A stretch of 34,898 bases of DNA from Podaxis mareebaensis (GCA_018524725.1 JAEUWP010000571.1:1-34898); one strand, 5' to 3'. Counted from the first letter of the stretch, positions 1 through 11,265 are shown. Notes: a model not told the origin generated them from the letters alone. Made by a program: numbers and translations.

Positions 1-140
1 ATGTGAGGTGTTCGGTAGAATAGAGACCGGCATAGTGCAGGGGTGACGAGTTCCCACGGCCGGGTGGTGGTGGTAAAAGATCAAGAAGTGGACGAATTGC
101 AAAGGCTTATTCGCAGTGTCGGGTGTTTCCCCAAACACCC
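1..140. other. Left-edge DNA of normal composition, no gene identified
   Basis: This short stretch has ordinary CpG frequency, unlike the sequence that follows. I see no convincing ORF. It may be the flank or tail of a gene outside the window. The change in composition near position 140 marks the left edge of the repeat island. Confidence 0.4.
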
Positions 141-1679
141 TTAGTTCAATTATCAATGTACAAGGGATTGGATTGACTGTCACTTGTTTTGTTGCAGAAT
201 GATACACCACAACCAAGAGCAGAGGCAACACCATGTAAACCAAATGGTGGTTAAGCCAGTCAAATTAAATACTTGAATGCTTGACCCATTTTCCAACTAC
301 ATGAATGATTTGTATTGTTGTTGAATAGAACCGATGAACTTGGGGCTCTCTAAATCCATGAAAGATCTCCTGTATTGTGCCTGTTGTGAGCACATTTACT
401 CACAGAAATGACACTTTTTGACACATACAGACAAGACATAGAGTTGGGTATGTCCCTGGAAAACAACTGCTTTGAAGAAGTGGAGTAAATCTATCATATC
501 ACATGGGTAACTGGAAAGGAGGGGCCACCAATCATGGTGCAAATGTATATATGTATGCATATACATACTCTATGCCTCACCTCATGGCCCATGGTCTCAG
601 TCATTGGTAGGAAGCTAAATATGCCCTGGCTGAGCCAAGCAGTATCTATAGCACTGATTTCACACTGTGAGTTCTGAAATTGGATCACCATAAACCAAAA
701 AAGACCCAGAAGAGAGATTCACATACCTAGGTCTCCTACAGCAAAATAGCACTCCAGTCAGTCTTTCTTCAAACTCATCCTGAGTCAGGAATCATGGCCT
801 GTTAGTGAAATGCCTCAGATTGGAGGAGCTGGTGCACATTACAATGATAGTGCCTTTTGCTTTAGCAATGAGAGTGAATAGTCAAGGCAGAATTACAACA
901 TGGGCTTCCAATCACATGATGGAAGTCTAATCTTGACATTACAAGGTTCTCCTTTGCCTAAGTGGCACCTAAACCAGAGGCTATCCTTGCAGTGTAGGTG
1001 AGTGGGCTGACCTTGTCCTGTATGGATCTGAAGAGCCTACTCCACTGACTCTATTCTCAGCAGTTTAACCTCAAGTGGTAGTTCACATTGTATCTAGGCA
1101 GTAAACTCCAAGTGGATTGCTTCACTGTAGCTCAATGGAGAAATACTGAACATAAGGGAGATACAAAGACAAGGACAAGGAAGGATGTCTTAACAGTTAT
1201 TAAGTTGGGTGTAACACAATGCTAAGATTAGACCTGTCTAATCTACATGTCCAGGCAATGTACATATACAGGTCCACTGGACTACTAAGGAAGTAGATCA
1301 ATACTGTACTGTTATGGACTTCACTTTACATCCATAGAAACATAAAACTGCTACACTAGCATGAATGTGTCCAGTGGAACATAAAACAGTGAGAGACTAA
1401 AAGTACACTAAGAATAGTCTGCAGGTGAAGCTAAACCTAGAAAGAGTCTAGTAGGAAGCCAACATAGACAATGTGAAAGTACATCAGATGAATATAGAGA
1501 ATCCAAAGAAAAAACAGAGAGAAAGGGCACATGGCATATGGCATAGGGAAGTGCTCTGTTCACAGATCACCATTGTAAGGGAAGTACACTCTATGGTAGT
1601 GGGAAGCATTGTCCACTTTCTTGCAGAGCTCCCAATTAATAAATTTTCACAATTCTGTTATTTCTCCCCAAATACTATT

Positions 1680-2913
1680 TGTCATTCTTTTCATCAAATC
1701 CCACTCAGTCAACTCTTGTCTATCATCCATTTCTGCACTGTCAATGTATTTATCAATCATAATATTCACAACAATCATTGGGTAAACCTTGGCAGGTAGT
1801 TCTCATAGGCTTTCTTCCATTAGGTTGATTCTGTGGTCCTATTCTGTTCATTCTGGTAGCTTGTCAAAGTTCTGTTTGTTGAACAGGTGTGTGAATAGTT
1901 GAATGTAGTCTGGTAAGTCTGTTTTGCTCACCTTGTCTAGTGTATTTTCTTCCTGGGGCACTATGGTGCTTTTCTATAGTCAAGGGGCATTGATTATTTC
2001 ATGTGTGGCCTTGCATCTGGGTGGGCATCTTGTGAATCTGACTTATCTGATGTCTCAATCAACCTCTGAGTTGTGTTCCACTAGCCAGTCATGTCTGAGG
2101 AATATGTCTGCTGAGTCAATATACAATATGACTGCTCTGATCTATTCTTTGTGTTCATTAATATCCATGTGTAGTTCCACATAGCCTGTGATAACCTGTC
2201 CTTTGTTGAGCATGCCATCTGCATTGTAGACCTTGAATGGTTGCTCTAGTTTCTTGGTGGGCATGTTGTGTTCTTCAGGTAGGTTTCAATCCTCTACTCA
2301 GTATCACTTTGTTGCTCCTCATCTCTGAATGCTGCCTCAATTTCCTTCCTGAAGTTGTCCTAGTCTATAGTGTCTCTGCTCTGTTCTATCTGGTTAAGCT
2401 TCATGCTGACAAACTGCCCTACTGTTCCTCCTCTCATTCTAGAGAGTATTGCAATGGCACTTCTGTTGGCCCTTTCAGTCTTGTTGAACTTGATGAAAAA
2501 CATCATTGATCACCACTAGTCATCAAATAGTCCTCTATTTCCATCAAAAAATCCTGGATCCAGGACTAATGATTTCTCCCCATTTCCTGTGGTCTGCCAT
2601 GCTGCTGTTTCTTTGGCCATGTCAACATCTTCTTTGTCTGGGTTGTCTTCTGGGTCTGAGTCTCCTGGTTCTTGTTTCTTGAGTTCTGGCCTTGGCTGTT
2701 GCTTTCACTGGTGCTGTCTTCTGGTTCAGCTGCTAGTGTCTCTTCTCTTGGTGGCTCCTCATATTCCAATTCTGTGGTCTCTTCTTCATCTGTGTGTTCA
2801 CTTTCTGTAACATCCAAGAATTCTGTCACTAAAGGCTCTCTAGTCTGTCCTAGACTATATGGTGCTGGTGTTCCTTCTCTAATGGTACTGCCCCACTGTC
2901 TACTACTGCTCAT
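1680..2913 (-). pseudogene. Decayed, internally deleted Ty3/Gypsy gag-pol
   Basis: On the minus strand an ATG at 2913 opens an acidic, Q/S/T-rich Gag N-terminus to about 2566. It continues with stops into a retrotransposon Gag core (GFFDGNR motif near 2,545; MRGGTVGQF near 2,430). After about 2,270 the frame jumps directly to the segment that normally lies downstream of the protease (NADG..NKG near 2,220; DWLVEHN near 2,075). Then follows the linker into reverse transcriptase (KLPE near 1,855; LPAKVYPM near 1,780). The Gag zinc knuckle and the protease D-S/T-G site are missing, as are the catalytic RT motifs, integrase and the 3' LTR. Several in-frame TGA codons fall where Arg or Trp is expected. 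Family assignment rests on recognised motif order; it is clearly not functional. Confidence 0.75.
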
Positions 2914-2942
2914 ACACTGGGCTACTGTCACAAGGTGAGTTG

Positions 2943-2959
2943 GTGATACTTTACCAAAT
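2943..2959 (-). other. Ty3/Gypsy LTR edge and primer-binding site
   Basis: Reading the minus strand, a sequence ending GTAACA (its last base at 2959) is followed by TT and then TGGTA. This is the arrangement of an LTR 3' end followed by a tRNA primer-binding site. TGGTA is complementary to the TACCA 3' end of initiator tRNA-Met, the usual primer for fungal Ty3/Gypsy elements. The gag ATG lies 46 nt farther on, at 2913. The LTR would extend rightward from 2959; I could not find its outer end. One possibility is the TGTACTGGAAGC-type start near 4,160, but no second LTR copy is present to confirm it. Confidence 0.45.
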
Positions 2960-4539
2960 GTTACAACCTTTGTGCTAACCCAGGTTGCAACTTAAGGCAA
3001 AGGCATGAGGGTGAGCAAAAGGGAAAGAACCAGTTGATAAAGCATAAAGGATACAGGTATACTACCTTGGCTTTATATACTGTAGAGGCTAGGACTAGAG
3101 ATAGATGAAACAGGTTACTAAATAAGCAACTGAGTAAGGATAGGGGTTGAGATGCTAAGTGAAACAATATGCTGAGTGAGACATGCTAAAGATGGATCAG
3201 ATCATAACACAAATGTTGTTATTGAAAAGATTTCTATGCCAAAGTTACAATCTATGTATGAGAAAGACTGTTACCTTAATGTGAACCAAATTCCATGGAT
3301 GTTCTGAAGCCCTCCTTGCTGACATGCCTCTTGATCAACTCCTATCTCACCTTTTTTTCAAGCTCTCAAGCCCATAAGAAACACCTATACATAATAACCA
3401 AACATTCAAGCATGATTTCTGTGCACATGATGAGTCAGAAATTGTTAGAAAGTACAATTTGAATAAGACACTGATCAGAAGAGCAAACCAAAGGGTGCAG
3501 GTATAGGTTGAACAGGATGGGCTGGAAAACACAGTTTATCATTAAGACAAATGACTGGGATTTCCTTTTCTAAGAAGTTCAAGCTGTCTAGCATTCAGAA
3601 GCCTCCTCTTGCCAGTCCAAGGAGGGTCTCATGGCCAATCTGGCATAGATTTGGGCAGTTTTAAGTCCCTGCCTAGGATCTCCTTTGGGGAGTGGCTGGA
3701 GAAGGTCAAAACTATGAGCTTTGCCAGCAACCTGGCACACAGGTTGCTCAGCTTTTTTTTTTCATCTGGATAGTGGTGCTGTGATTTTGGGGACTAATTT
3801 GGAATCTCTGACCTTGGCAAAAAGTACTGTACTTTGTAGGAAGCATCTGAAGGAGTATTGTTAGAATGGTCCTTATCACCAGTCACCTATGCCTAAGCTA
3901 GGGGGCAGCTATCTCAGTAGATGGTTCACAAGCACTAGGATCTACCAAGAAGGATAATGATAAGAAGGTGGTGAGGCAAGTGTCCAGATAAGCACACTTA
4001 GAGGTCAAACTTCTACCAGTTGAGAATGTGACTAATAGAGAGTTTGTTACTACACTGATTGTTAACTAATGTTGAACCAGAGATTGTAGGAGGTGGGATA
4101 GAATTCTAATTCTGAGGTTTCTGGTTCTGAGAATATTGGAAGCTTGTGCTTCCAGTACATGAGCAGCTATTTAAGCACTACATCTGATGTCCTAAGGAGG
4201 TGAGTATGATGACATTGCACTAGTAGTCCAATAGTCATAAGAAGTAATCAGTAACTACAGAGCAGAAATAGAATTAGAACAAGAATAGAATAGAAAACAA
4301 GAATAGAGGCTGAGACAGAGACAGAACAAGACAAGAATAGGAACAGTGATGAGATGAAGAGACACAAATAGAATCAGTAGCAAGAAGGTATAGCAGGCTA
4401 GAGTCCAAAGGTACAGGGCTATGCTAAGCATCTTAGGAGGGAAAATATAAAATGTTAACTTACAATTCTAAGTCTGGGAATAGTCATCTGTTTGATGAGT
4501 CAGAGTCAGTGCTTGGTGGAGAAGAATCTGATCAGGAAA

Positions 4540-5280
4540 CTATGAAGTTCCCAAGGAGAGGGGAGTCAGAAGAGTCTGACTCTTGCCAGGACTGTGGTGT
4601 GGTGATGATGATGATGAAGAGGAGGAAGTGTCTGCAGTGATGTAGGGCAGCAGGTACTGCAGAGGTGGAGCATCAACAGGTATGTCTATACCTGGGATGT
4701 TGGACTCAGCACTGAAGAGCAGAGGTAGCTGAGTGCACCATGGTAGAATAGATGGTGGATCATCAGAATTAGGATCATGGTAAAAGACTTCTACCTCTCA
4801 GAAGTATAATCCATGGGCAATCTCATACTTGACAATATGAGGAACAACTTCTGGTGGGTACATCATGTAAGGGTGGAGGAAGACTAGCAGCTCTCCAGCA
4901 TAAGGAGTCATTCTCCAGCTGTGGGCCCAAGAGAGCTCAAAGTTGTTGGTAATAGTCTGAGTATAGAGGCCATCAATGTCAAATACATGAGTGAATGGGG
5001 CATTCTCCCAAGCAATGTGTAGTATTTCCATCATCATGCAGTCAGTAGGGTAGAAGGGAGGTTCTGGCATTAGCCAGTCTCTGGAGGACAATGAGGTGTG
5101 ACCTGGGAGTTGTCTATTGGTGAATGCTATGTTGTGGTAGGGAGTAGCTTGAGAGGTATCAACAGTTTCCTCTTGCTGGTCAGTGTCTGTGATGACATCC
5201 CAAGAGGCATTGGGTAGGCCAAGCTCATACACAATGGCAGAGGTGATGGTGTCAGCAAGGGGATGGCAAGCTGGGTTCAT
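4540..5280 (-). pseudogene. Interrupted ORF of unknown function inside the CpG void
   Basis: An ATG at 5280 opens 160 sense codons ending in TGA at 4798-4800. The same frame then stays open for 85 more codons to a TAG at 4540-4542, so the protein was probably about 245 residues or longer. The single TGA is what a CGA arginine codon becomes by CpG deamination. The first part is rich in aromatic residues, His and Pro (for example WENAPFTHVFDIDG). The second contains a run of eight serines. I do not recognise a family. It may be a cargo or accessory ORF of the degraded retroelement, or a host gene fragment caught in the repeat island. Confidence 0.4.
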
Positions 5281-5908
5281 AACAAGTATATTGGAGAAAG
5301 GCTGGGGCTATGCAGTGAGTGCCAGGATTCATTGGGTGGATGTGACACCTACACACCTTACTACAATATACAAAAACATATGATTATCAATATCTCACAG
5401 TGTGAAGCTATCATAAAATTGAGTTACTGCCAACCACTGCCACCATGAGGATGAATTACAGGGTTAGGCTAGTTGCCATTCTTGGATAGGTGTCTCCTTT
5501 TGAAGTTCAGGTTGGACATAGGGCAAAACAGACTCATGGACAGATTCCCATCCAGTCAAACCCATAGATAGCACTTGCTAGCCAGAGGCTGGTGCCAAAC
5601 AAACAAATAAACTCCATGGAGGAAGCCATGCTGGCATGTTTGTTTGTATAAAGACTTCCTGGCCCATAGGACCCACAAACGAGCCACCTTCAATTTGCAT
5701 TGAACACAACTCTCAAGTGTTGCTTGGGTCGGCTTGCCATGATCCACAAGAGAGGTGCCACAAATACAAAGACTTTGCTTGTGCATTCATACAAGACACT
5801 ACTTATTTGGAACCTCTTTCCTTTCCACCCACCTTCACCACTTTCCTGTCCATCACCCATCACAATAACTACTGCATTTCTTGAGCCCGCGCTGGTGATC
5901 TCTACTCT

Positions 5909-7285
5909 TCATGCCCCAACATCTATTGAATGACCCAATCTCTCCCAAATAGCGTGGTATAAGACTGCAGAAGAAGTTCCATCGGATGCCAAAACATCTA
6001 AGTTGTCCATATCACAATCGAATTTGTCGAGGTATTCAGCTGCGCCAGACATGCGCGCAACTTTTGAACAGGCTGCATGCAGTGCTAGAAGCCCTGGAGA
6101 AGGCAACGGAAGGTGCTGAGGATCTGTTGAAGTGAACGTGACAACCTCAGGTAGAGAAATGATTGTATGGAAGGCTTTTGGACAATAGCAGTTTTCATAT
6201 TCCTGGTTATCGAGGCAGTTAGGGAGGAATAGGTCACAAACGTGATACTCACTGTCTTCTCAAACCAAAGTTCTAATCGATCAAAGTAGTCGTGCACATC
6301 CTTCTGCATTGTCATGATATTGACAAGAGAATGCACCTTTGCTCCATTCAAAGCTTTGACATCAACACTGAAGCGCTGCAAGACTGCTAAGACAGATCCA
6401 GCGTAGGCCGCCTGAACAGTAATAAGTCAATGACAAAGTGAGATATCATACGGAAAACGCACTTTCGCTTCATTTCCTGCGCCTTCTATGTCGAAGTATG
6501 TGGAATCCGGCAGAATATGGGCACATTCCGTGTGAACTGCACCACCAGCCGCCAATATTTCCTGGTCGCTAACAGTGTCAAGATCTTGTATCAACATATC
6601 ATATTTTCCTGTGACCATACACCGATAACCGTCTCGAAGAAGTGCCTAGATGAGTATGCCAATGACGAGCAGCAAATAGTGACCACCCGCATACCAATTC
6701 TTTTGCCTCTTTGTGATCCTTTGGTGCTTCCTTGAGGTTAGCTATCAGTGACTCTCTGTCCGTATTAAAAGATGGCCGGCTAGGGTGTTCCGATGGCGTA
6801 GGGGTCCTCCTTTTGTATTTCCTGACTGATCATACTTAGAACCTCGATTGCTCGGCAGAGTCATGCAGAAACTTACACGGGCGGATGAACCGATTAACGA
6901 AGGAGTCCCCTAACTCGTACAGGTTGTTGTATTGGTCCCCTTGGGCATTGCAAGAATGAATTACTTTTACGACCTCTGCCAACGCCTGGTCCGACGGTAC
7001 ATTGAGAAGCAGGTAGCCTAAGACCCTCGCACGGATGACGACATCATCTTGGTCTATGTTTTGATTGGCGGCCTCGGATTTTGATTTGCCTTTGCCCTTG
7101 CCTTTGCCTTTGGCGTCTTCTATGGCTTTCCGCTCAAACAGAAGGCATATTTCATATGCACTAACGGCGTTGGGGTACCGGAAATTGTCCCTGACATCCT
7201 GGAGGGCCGGTAGAGCAGTTGCTGTCATCCTGATACGCTTGGTATTCGAAGTCATGAGGGCCGACGGTTGAGTGCTCGCAGACAT
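5909..7285 (-). CDS. HNH_2-family putative endonuclease (fungal type)
   Basis: Five exons: 7285-6877, 6825-6695, 6645-6463, 6411-6253 and 6202-5909, all GT-AG, giving 391 aa. The C-terminal half matches the HNH_2 family (PF13391-type) found in many copies in Agaricomycetes. R188-C189-x-V-T-G193 begins the finger, and E220-C-A-H223 supplies the first histidine. N272 and H281 in the VNIMTMQKDVHDYFD segment complete H-N-H. A family-typical tail follows (FHTIISLPEVVTFTSTDP, then a Pro/Ser-Pro loop and HAACSKVARMSGAAEYLDK). The N-terminus has a lysine/glycine repeat (about residues 58-68) that could be a linker or DNA contact. The first intron uses GTAAGT at 6876. The active-site residues are intact. 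The biological role of the family in fungi is unknown. The gene ends only about 30 bp from the CpG-depleted repeat island. Confidence 0.85.
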
Positions 7286-8898
7286 GGTTGGACGTCGGTG
7301 TTAGACGAAGTTGAGTGTGATCTTCTATATAGGTCACGGATATTGTGACCGCATTGTTCTCACGGCCACTTTATCAAAGTTCCTGTCTCTTCTCCATTCC
7401 TGTAAGATTGCGCCGTATCTCAGAAAGGCACATAGGTGAATGATTGACATAGCACATAAGTGTTTGCGTCTTGAACCGACGTGAGGACACCCCACGGAAA
7501 TCGCTTGTTCCACTTGGTCATTTGGTGCTTGTCCGTTCCCCAGGGTCCAGGTACCGAGCCTTCGAGTGGCACAGTCAAAAGTGAGCCACAAAGAAGAAAT
7601 TGCCGACATATGCAATGCTGGGTATCTTGTTTCCTAGGCACTGAAATTCCTGTTAGCTTAGCATATGCTCATCTTCCGGCAGCTCATACACCACTCAACT
7701 TTACTGGATCCCAAGGCATGACAGATAAGGTTGAGAGCAATATCACTCCAAAACGTGGGTATACAACCAAGGCTCAAAAGCATGGCGATAGAGAAGCTTT
7801 CACTATTTTGTGAAATTCACCGGCCGGATAGTGTAATTGGATGAATGATGTGTGATTGTTGGTTCCGTACGTGAGGATGATCGTCCCGAGATAGCCTCAA
7901 GAAGTTTGAGGCAGTGGATTTGCGTAACATTGTAGTGAAGTTGGCTGCGCTCGTGGTATAGGAATATTTGACAGTGACTTGGCCGCTACTCTCGAAGCAT
8001 GTGCTAAATATTCCATTATCCGACATACCATAATCTCGGGATAGAATGTGGCTTGTCGGACACCGAAACGGTTGGGGCACAGAGTATTGTTGTTGAGCCC
8101 TGCATTTTCATATCGTTACAAGTTTGCTCAGACGCGCTGAGTGCAATTAAGAATACTGACTCAAGTGACTACACATCTAGATTGCACGACAAGGTTGTTG
8201 GGGGTTGCGCAAGAAAGGCTTACCGTGATGTGTGAACTCATGAAGAACCTTTCGTAGTTTTGTGATGCTGGCGTTCTCATTGGAGCACAAAGGCCACTGG
8301 TTCGTGTGACATCCGGACTACTGGGAATCTGCTAATGGCACCTTTTGCGACACAAATGCTAGGATTCCGAAAGAGTTTGGAATGAAAGATATCCATTATC
8401 GGTCGAAAGGGAATGCAGATGGCTCTAGCACCGACCCTACGATGCCTTAAGCATGCCACGTTAGCATGGTGAGGAGTATTTGTAATAGATGTACTATGTT
8501 ATCCGCGACCCCCTACCACAGGTGATAACTTTACTCGGGTGACCGTGTTCGGAGCTGGATGGTAAGCATCGTGGAAATGGCTCCTCAGTGGAGTTGAAAG
8601 GGGAAGATGTGAAATTGTACCGCCTCAAACGCTAGCGTCCGCATTGAGAAAGGTATCTAGTATGTAGGAAGCCTTCATATGGATCAGATTCGGGCGCCTT
8701 ATCTTTCCAGGTGTCTGATGTTTACCAGTCTGCAAATAGAAATTGGCGTAACTTGGGGGCATACTAACAGCGTGAAAAAGCTCCTCTTTATCCTTTCTAT
8801 CTCACGTCAATCCTAAACCGTCCAGCGAGCCAGCGAGCTCCACCTGATTGCTCGACTGACCACCTCCTTCCTCTTCTATTCCCAGGATCTACATCAAT
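7286..8898. other. Intergenic region, 1.6 kb, no gene identified
   Basis: CpG content is normal. The ORFs here are short, mostly lack ATG starts, and show no splice-compatible continuation or recognisable motif. It should contain the divergent promoters of the HNH_2 gene (leftward) and the P450 gene (rightward). A pyrimidine-rich tract at about 8,780-8,810 and another near 8,865-8,880 are compatible with a fungal core promoter or leader region for the P450. Confidence 0.4.
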
Positions 8899-8988
8899 AT
8901 GACTACTGACTCCAGTCCGAGCGGGGATGCCGCCAACCATGTGACGGATGATATAAAGACCATACGTGCACCCACTCCTCGCGGGTAA
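8899..8988 (+). promoter_or_regulatory. Possible upstream ORF in the P450 leader
   Basis: An ATG at 8899 opens 29 codons ending in TAA at 8986-8988, 33 bp before the P450 start at 9022. If transcription begins upstream of 8899, this would be a complete, non-overlapping uORF that could reduce translation of the P450. The transcription start is not known and the paralogous P450 at 26813 has no equivalent that I can see, so the call is tentative. Confidence 0.25.
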
Positions 8989-9021
8989 ATCATACGCTTC
9001 GCTTTTACCTTGCATCTTCAC

Positions 9022-11074
9022 ATGGATAAAACAGTATCTTACGCTGTTTTTATTCTGCTTGCAAGCGCGGCGTTTATCTGGAGTGCTCACGGCATCCGTA
9101 AAGCGAATCCATGCCGGTTACCACGTCCACCCGGACCCAAGGGATACCCAATAATTGGTAATTTGCTCGAGGTCCCAGGGGAGAAACCGTGGTTGACCTA
9201 TGACAAGTGGCTTAAGAAATATGGTGAGTCAACCTTGTTGCAGCGTTTCCGAAGCTTTATTCAGTCAATTTCAAGGCGATATTGTCTATTTTGAGATTTT
9301 GGGACAGCCTTTCCTCATTCTGGGATCCCTCCGTAGGACGACTGACTTATTTGATAAGCGGTCCAGCAAGTATTCCAATCGTCCGAGGTTTCCCATGCTT
9401 GTGGAACTGTTGAGTCAAGCTTTTTATTTGAAGGCTGCACTCATTCATGCTATTTCAACTTCAGGATGGGTTGGGGTTACGCGATGGCGATGATTCCATA
9501 CGGTTATTGGTGGCGACGTCATCGTCGAACATTTCATCAGCATTTCAACGCAAACCAAATCCATAAATATCAAGGAATTCAGGTCAGAGAGGCCAGGGCG
9601 CTCTTGTGCCGTCTTTTGGAATCGCCTGAACATTTTATGCATCACGCTCATCAGTGCGTCTTTCATTTGAATTCCATTGTGGTATGCAGTGCTGACAAGA
9701 CTTGTCTCTTAGTCTATTCGCCGCAGTCATCATGGACGTCTCATATGGAATCACTGTTGGAGAGACCAATGACCCCTACATCTATAAGGCACAAAAAGTC
9801 TTGAGGGAGTTTGCCGAGGCAAGTGTTCCCGGCAAGTACCTGGTCGACACTATCCCGTTAATGAAGTATGTGCCGGATTGGTTCCCTGGGGCTGGTTGGA
9901 AGAGGAAAGCAAGAGCATACGCCGAGCTGAATCGGAAGCTATGCACAGAACCCTTCGAGTTGGTGGAGAAAAGGCTGGTTCGTATACTCTCTCTTCTTCA
10001 ACAGTATGACAAAGAAAAACTTGCGAGTATTGTCAGAGAGATGGTACGGCAACACCATCTGTTGCCTCGTATTTGATCAGTAGTCTCCCCGGAGAATCGG
10101 ACCCCAGCCGGGCGGAGGAGGAAGAAATTGCAAGAGATACAGCAGCGGTCGCATACGTCGGTGAGGTGCCTTATATACATTAAGTATTGAATGGTCCTGA
10201 AGTTTCTTGATACCAGCGGGAGCTGATACCGTGAGCTACTCCCATTGCAATGTGGAACGAGTGGTTCAAAGGCGGCCTTACAGACTGTCTCTACTGTTCA
10301 TTCATTCTTCCTCGCGATGTGTCTCTACCCAGAAGTACAACGGAAAGCCCAAGCCGAGTTGGACCAAGTTCTCGGTGGTCGTTTACCAGAGTTTAGCGAC
10401 CGTGCATCCCTCCCTTACATCAATGCGGTAGTCAAGGAGTCCAATAGATGGCAGCTTGTCCTACCTCTAGGTTCGTTATTTTTCCTCAACGGAGCGTCAC
10501 TGACCTACACACACTGAGATAGCGCTACCTCACACAACCAGTGAGGACGACGAATACGATGGGTACTTCATACCAAAAGGAACGATTGTGATGGGGAGCT
10601 CCTGGTGCGTAAATGAAGTTCCTTTTTAGTGAATGAATCACAAGTTAACGAACCTCCTTTAGGACAATCCTTCATGATCCTGATGTTTTCGAAGACCCCG
10701 AGCGCTACATGCCTGAGCGATACCTGAAAAACGGCGGAGCAAATCCGGAGCTTCCAGATCCCTCAGTTGCTACTTTTGGTTATGGACGGAGAATCTGCCC
10801 TGGGAGGTATATGAGTGACAGCTCCCTCTTCATCACCATAGCATCTGTTTTGTCAGTCTTTAACATCAGTCCCGCGCGGGATAAAGATGGCAGAACTGTA
10901 GATATCCAACCACAGTATACTGGCGGCCTCCTTTCGTAAGTGTTACACATCTGTGCACATGGGCGTAGACGGCTGACGATGGAATTTAGATATCCACTTC
11001 CCTTCCAAGCTATTATTGAACCACGATCAGGAAGAGCGGCAGACATGATCCGAGGCTCAGAATTGTTGGACTGA
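9022..11074 (+). CDS. Cytochrome P450 monooxygenase (OrdA/CYP64-like), copy 1
   Basis: Ten exons: 9022-9223, 9276-9408, 9465-9653, 9713-9977, 10037-10160, 10217-10230, 10284-10470, 10523-10604, 10663-10935 and 10990-11074; 517 aa, frame closed. The N-terminus is a membrane anchor (about residues 5-23) followed by the proline-rich hinge LPRPPGPKG. The I-helix oxygen-binding motif AGADT is at 305-309. The ExxR pair is E361/R364, the PERY motif is at 416-419, and the heme loop FGYGRRICPG has its thiolate ligand at C444. All hallmark residues are present, so it should be an active ER-bound heme monooxygenase using CPR-supplied electrons. It resembles the O-methylsterigmatocystin oxidoreductase-like P450s common in Agaricomycetes; its substrate cannot be inferred. 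Exon 6 is only 14 nt. A same-structure paralogue lies inverted at 24758-26813. Confidence 0.92.
10217..10230 (+). other. 14-nt micro-exon encoding the P450 I-helix AGADT motif
   Basis: Exon 6 of the P450 is 14 nt, between introns 10161-10216 (GTGAGG...CCAG) and 10231-10283 (GTGAGC...ACAG). With one base from exon 5 it encodes A-G-A-D-T, the oxygen-activating kink of the I helix. Using the acceptor at 10283 gives AGADT-TVST, the expected family sequence. The alternative acceptor at 10271 would make a 41-nt intron and insert residues. Confidence 0.85.
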
Positions 11075-11265
11075 TGAAGTATCCCAATTGTATGAAGTAC
11101 ATATGGCCAGTTATAAGAGCCAGTCAAGCTAAAGGCAGATCTATGATGTCTGAACCTGAACGATTGTCAGGAGTGTAAGTAGTTTTTTTGGAAGTCACGT
11201 GAGTCGAGCATGCAACAAGCGCTAGTGATCCGCTTCCTGGTTGACTGCGTTTTATTACGTTTTAT

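Larger units (their letters stand above)
140..5880. repeat. CpG-depleted repeat island with decayed transposon DNA
   Basis: By eye the stretch from about 334 to 5,679 contains no CpG dinucleotide at all, although C and G are each common and TpG/CpA are abundant. Isolated CpGs occur near 332, 5,680 and 5,729, and normal frequency resumes at about 5,887. The block contains recognisable Ty3/Gypsy fragments with many in-frame TGA/TAG codons. This pattern is what long-term cytosine methylation at CpG followed by deamination produces, or a CpG-directed repeat-mutation process. Between about 3,200 and 4,500 and between about 140 and 1,650 I can assign no coding function. Confidence 0.85.

Noticed and set aside
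4070..4160. A small LTR or LTR start near 4,160 (TGTACTGGAAGC on the minus strand)
   Set aside because: No second copy in the window and no matched duplication, so I mention it only as a possible outer edge of the Gypsy LTR.
7334..8459. Several 60-110 codon ORFs between the HNH_2 and P450 genes
   Set aside because: Mostly non-ATG starts, overlapping on both strands, without splice continuation or recognisable motifs.
10231..10271. A 41-nt intron in P450 copy 1 (acceptor at 10271)
   Set aside because: Shorter than any other intron here and would insert residues between AGADT and TVST. The acceptor at 10283 matches copy 2 and the family motif.
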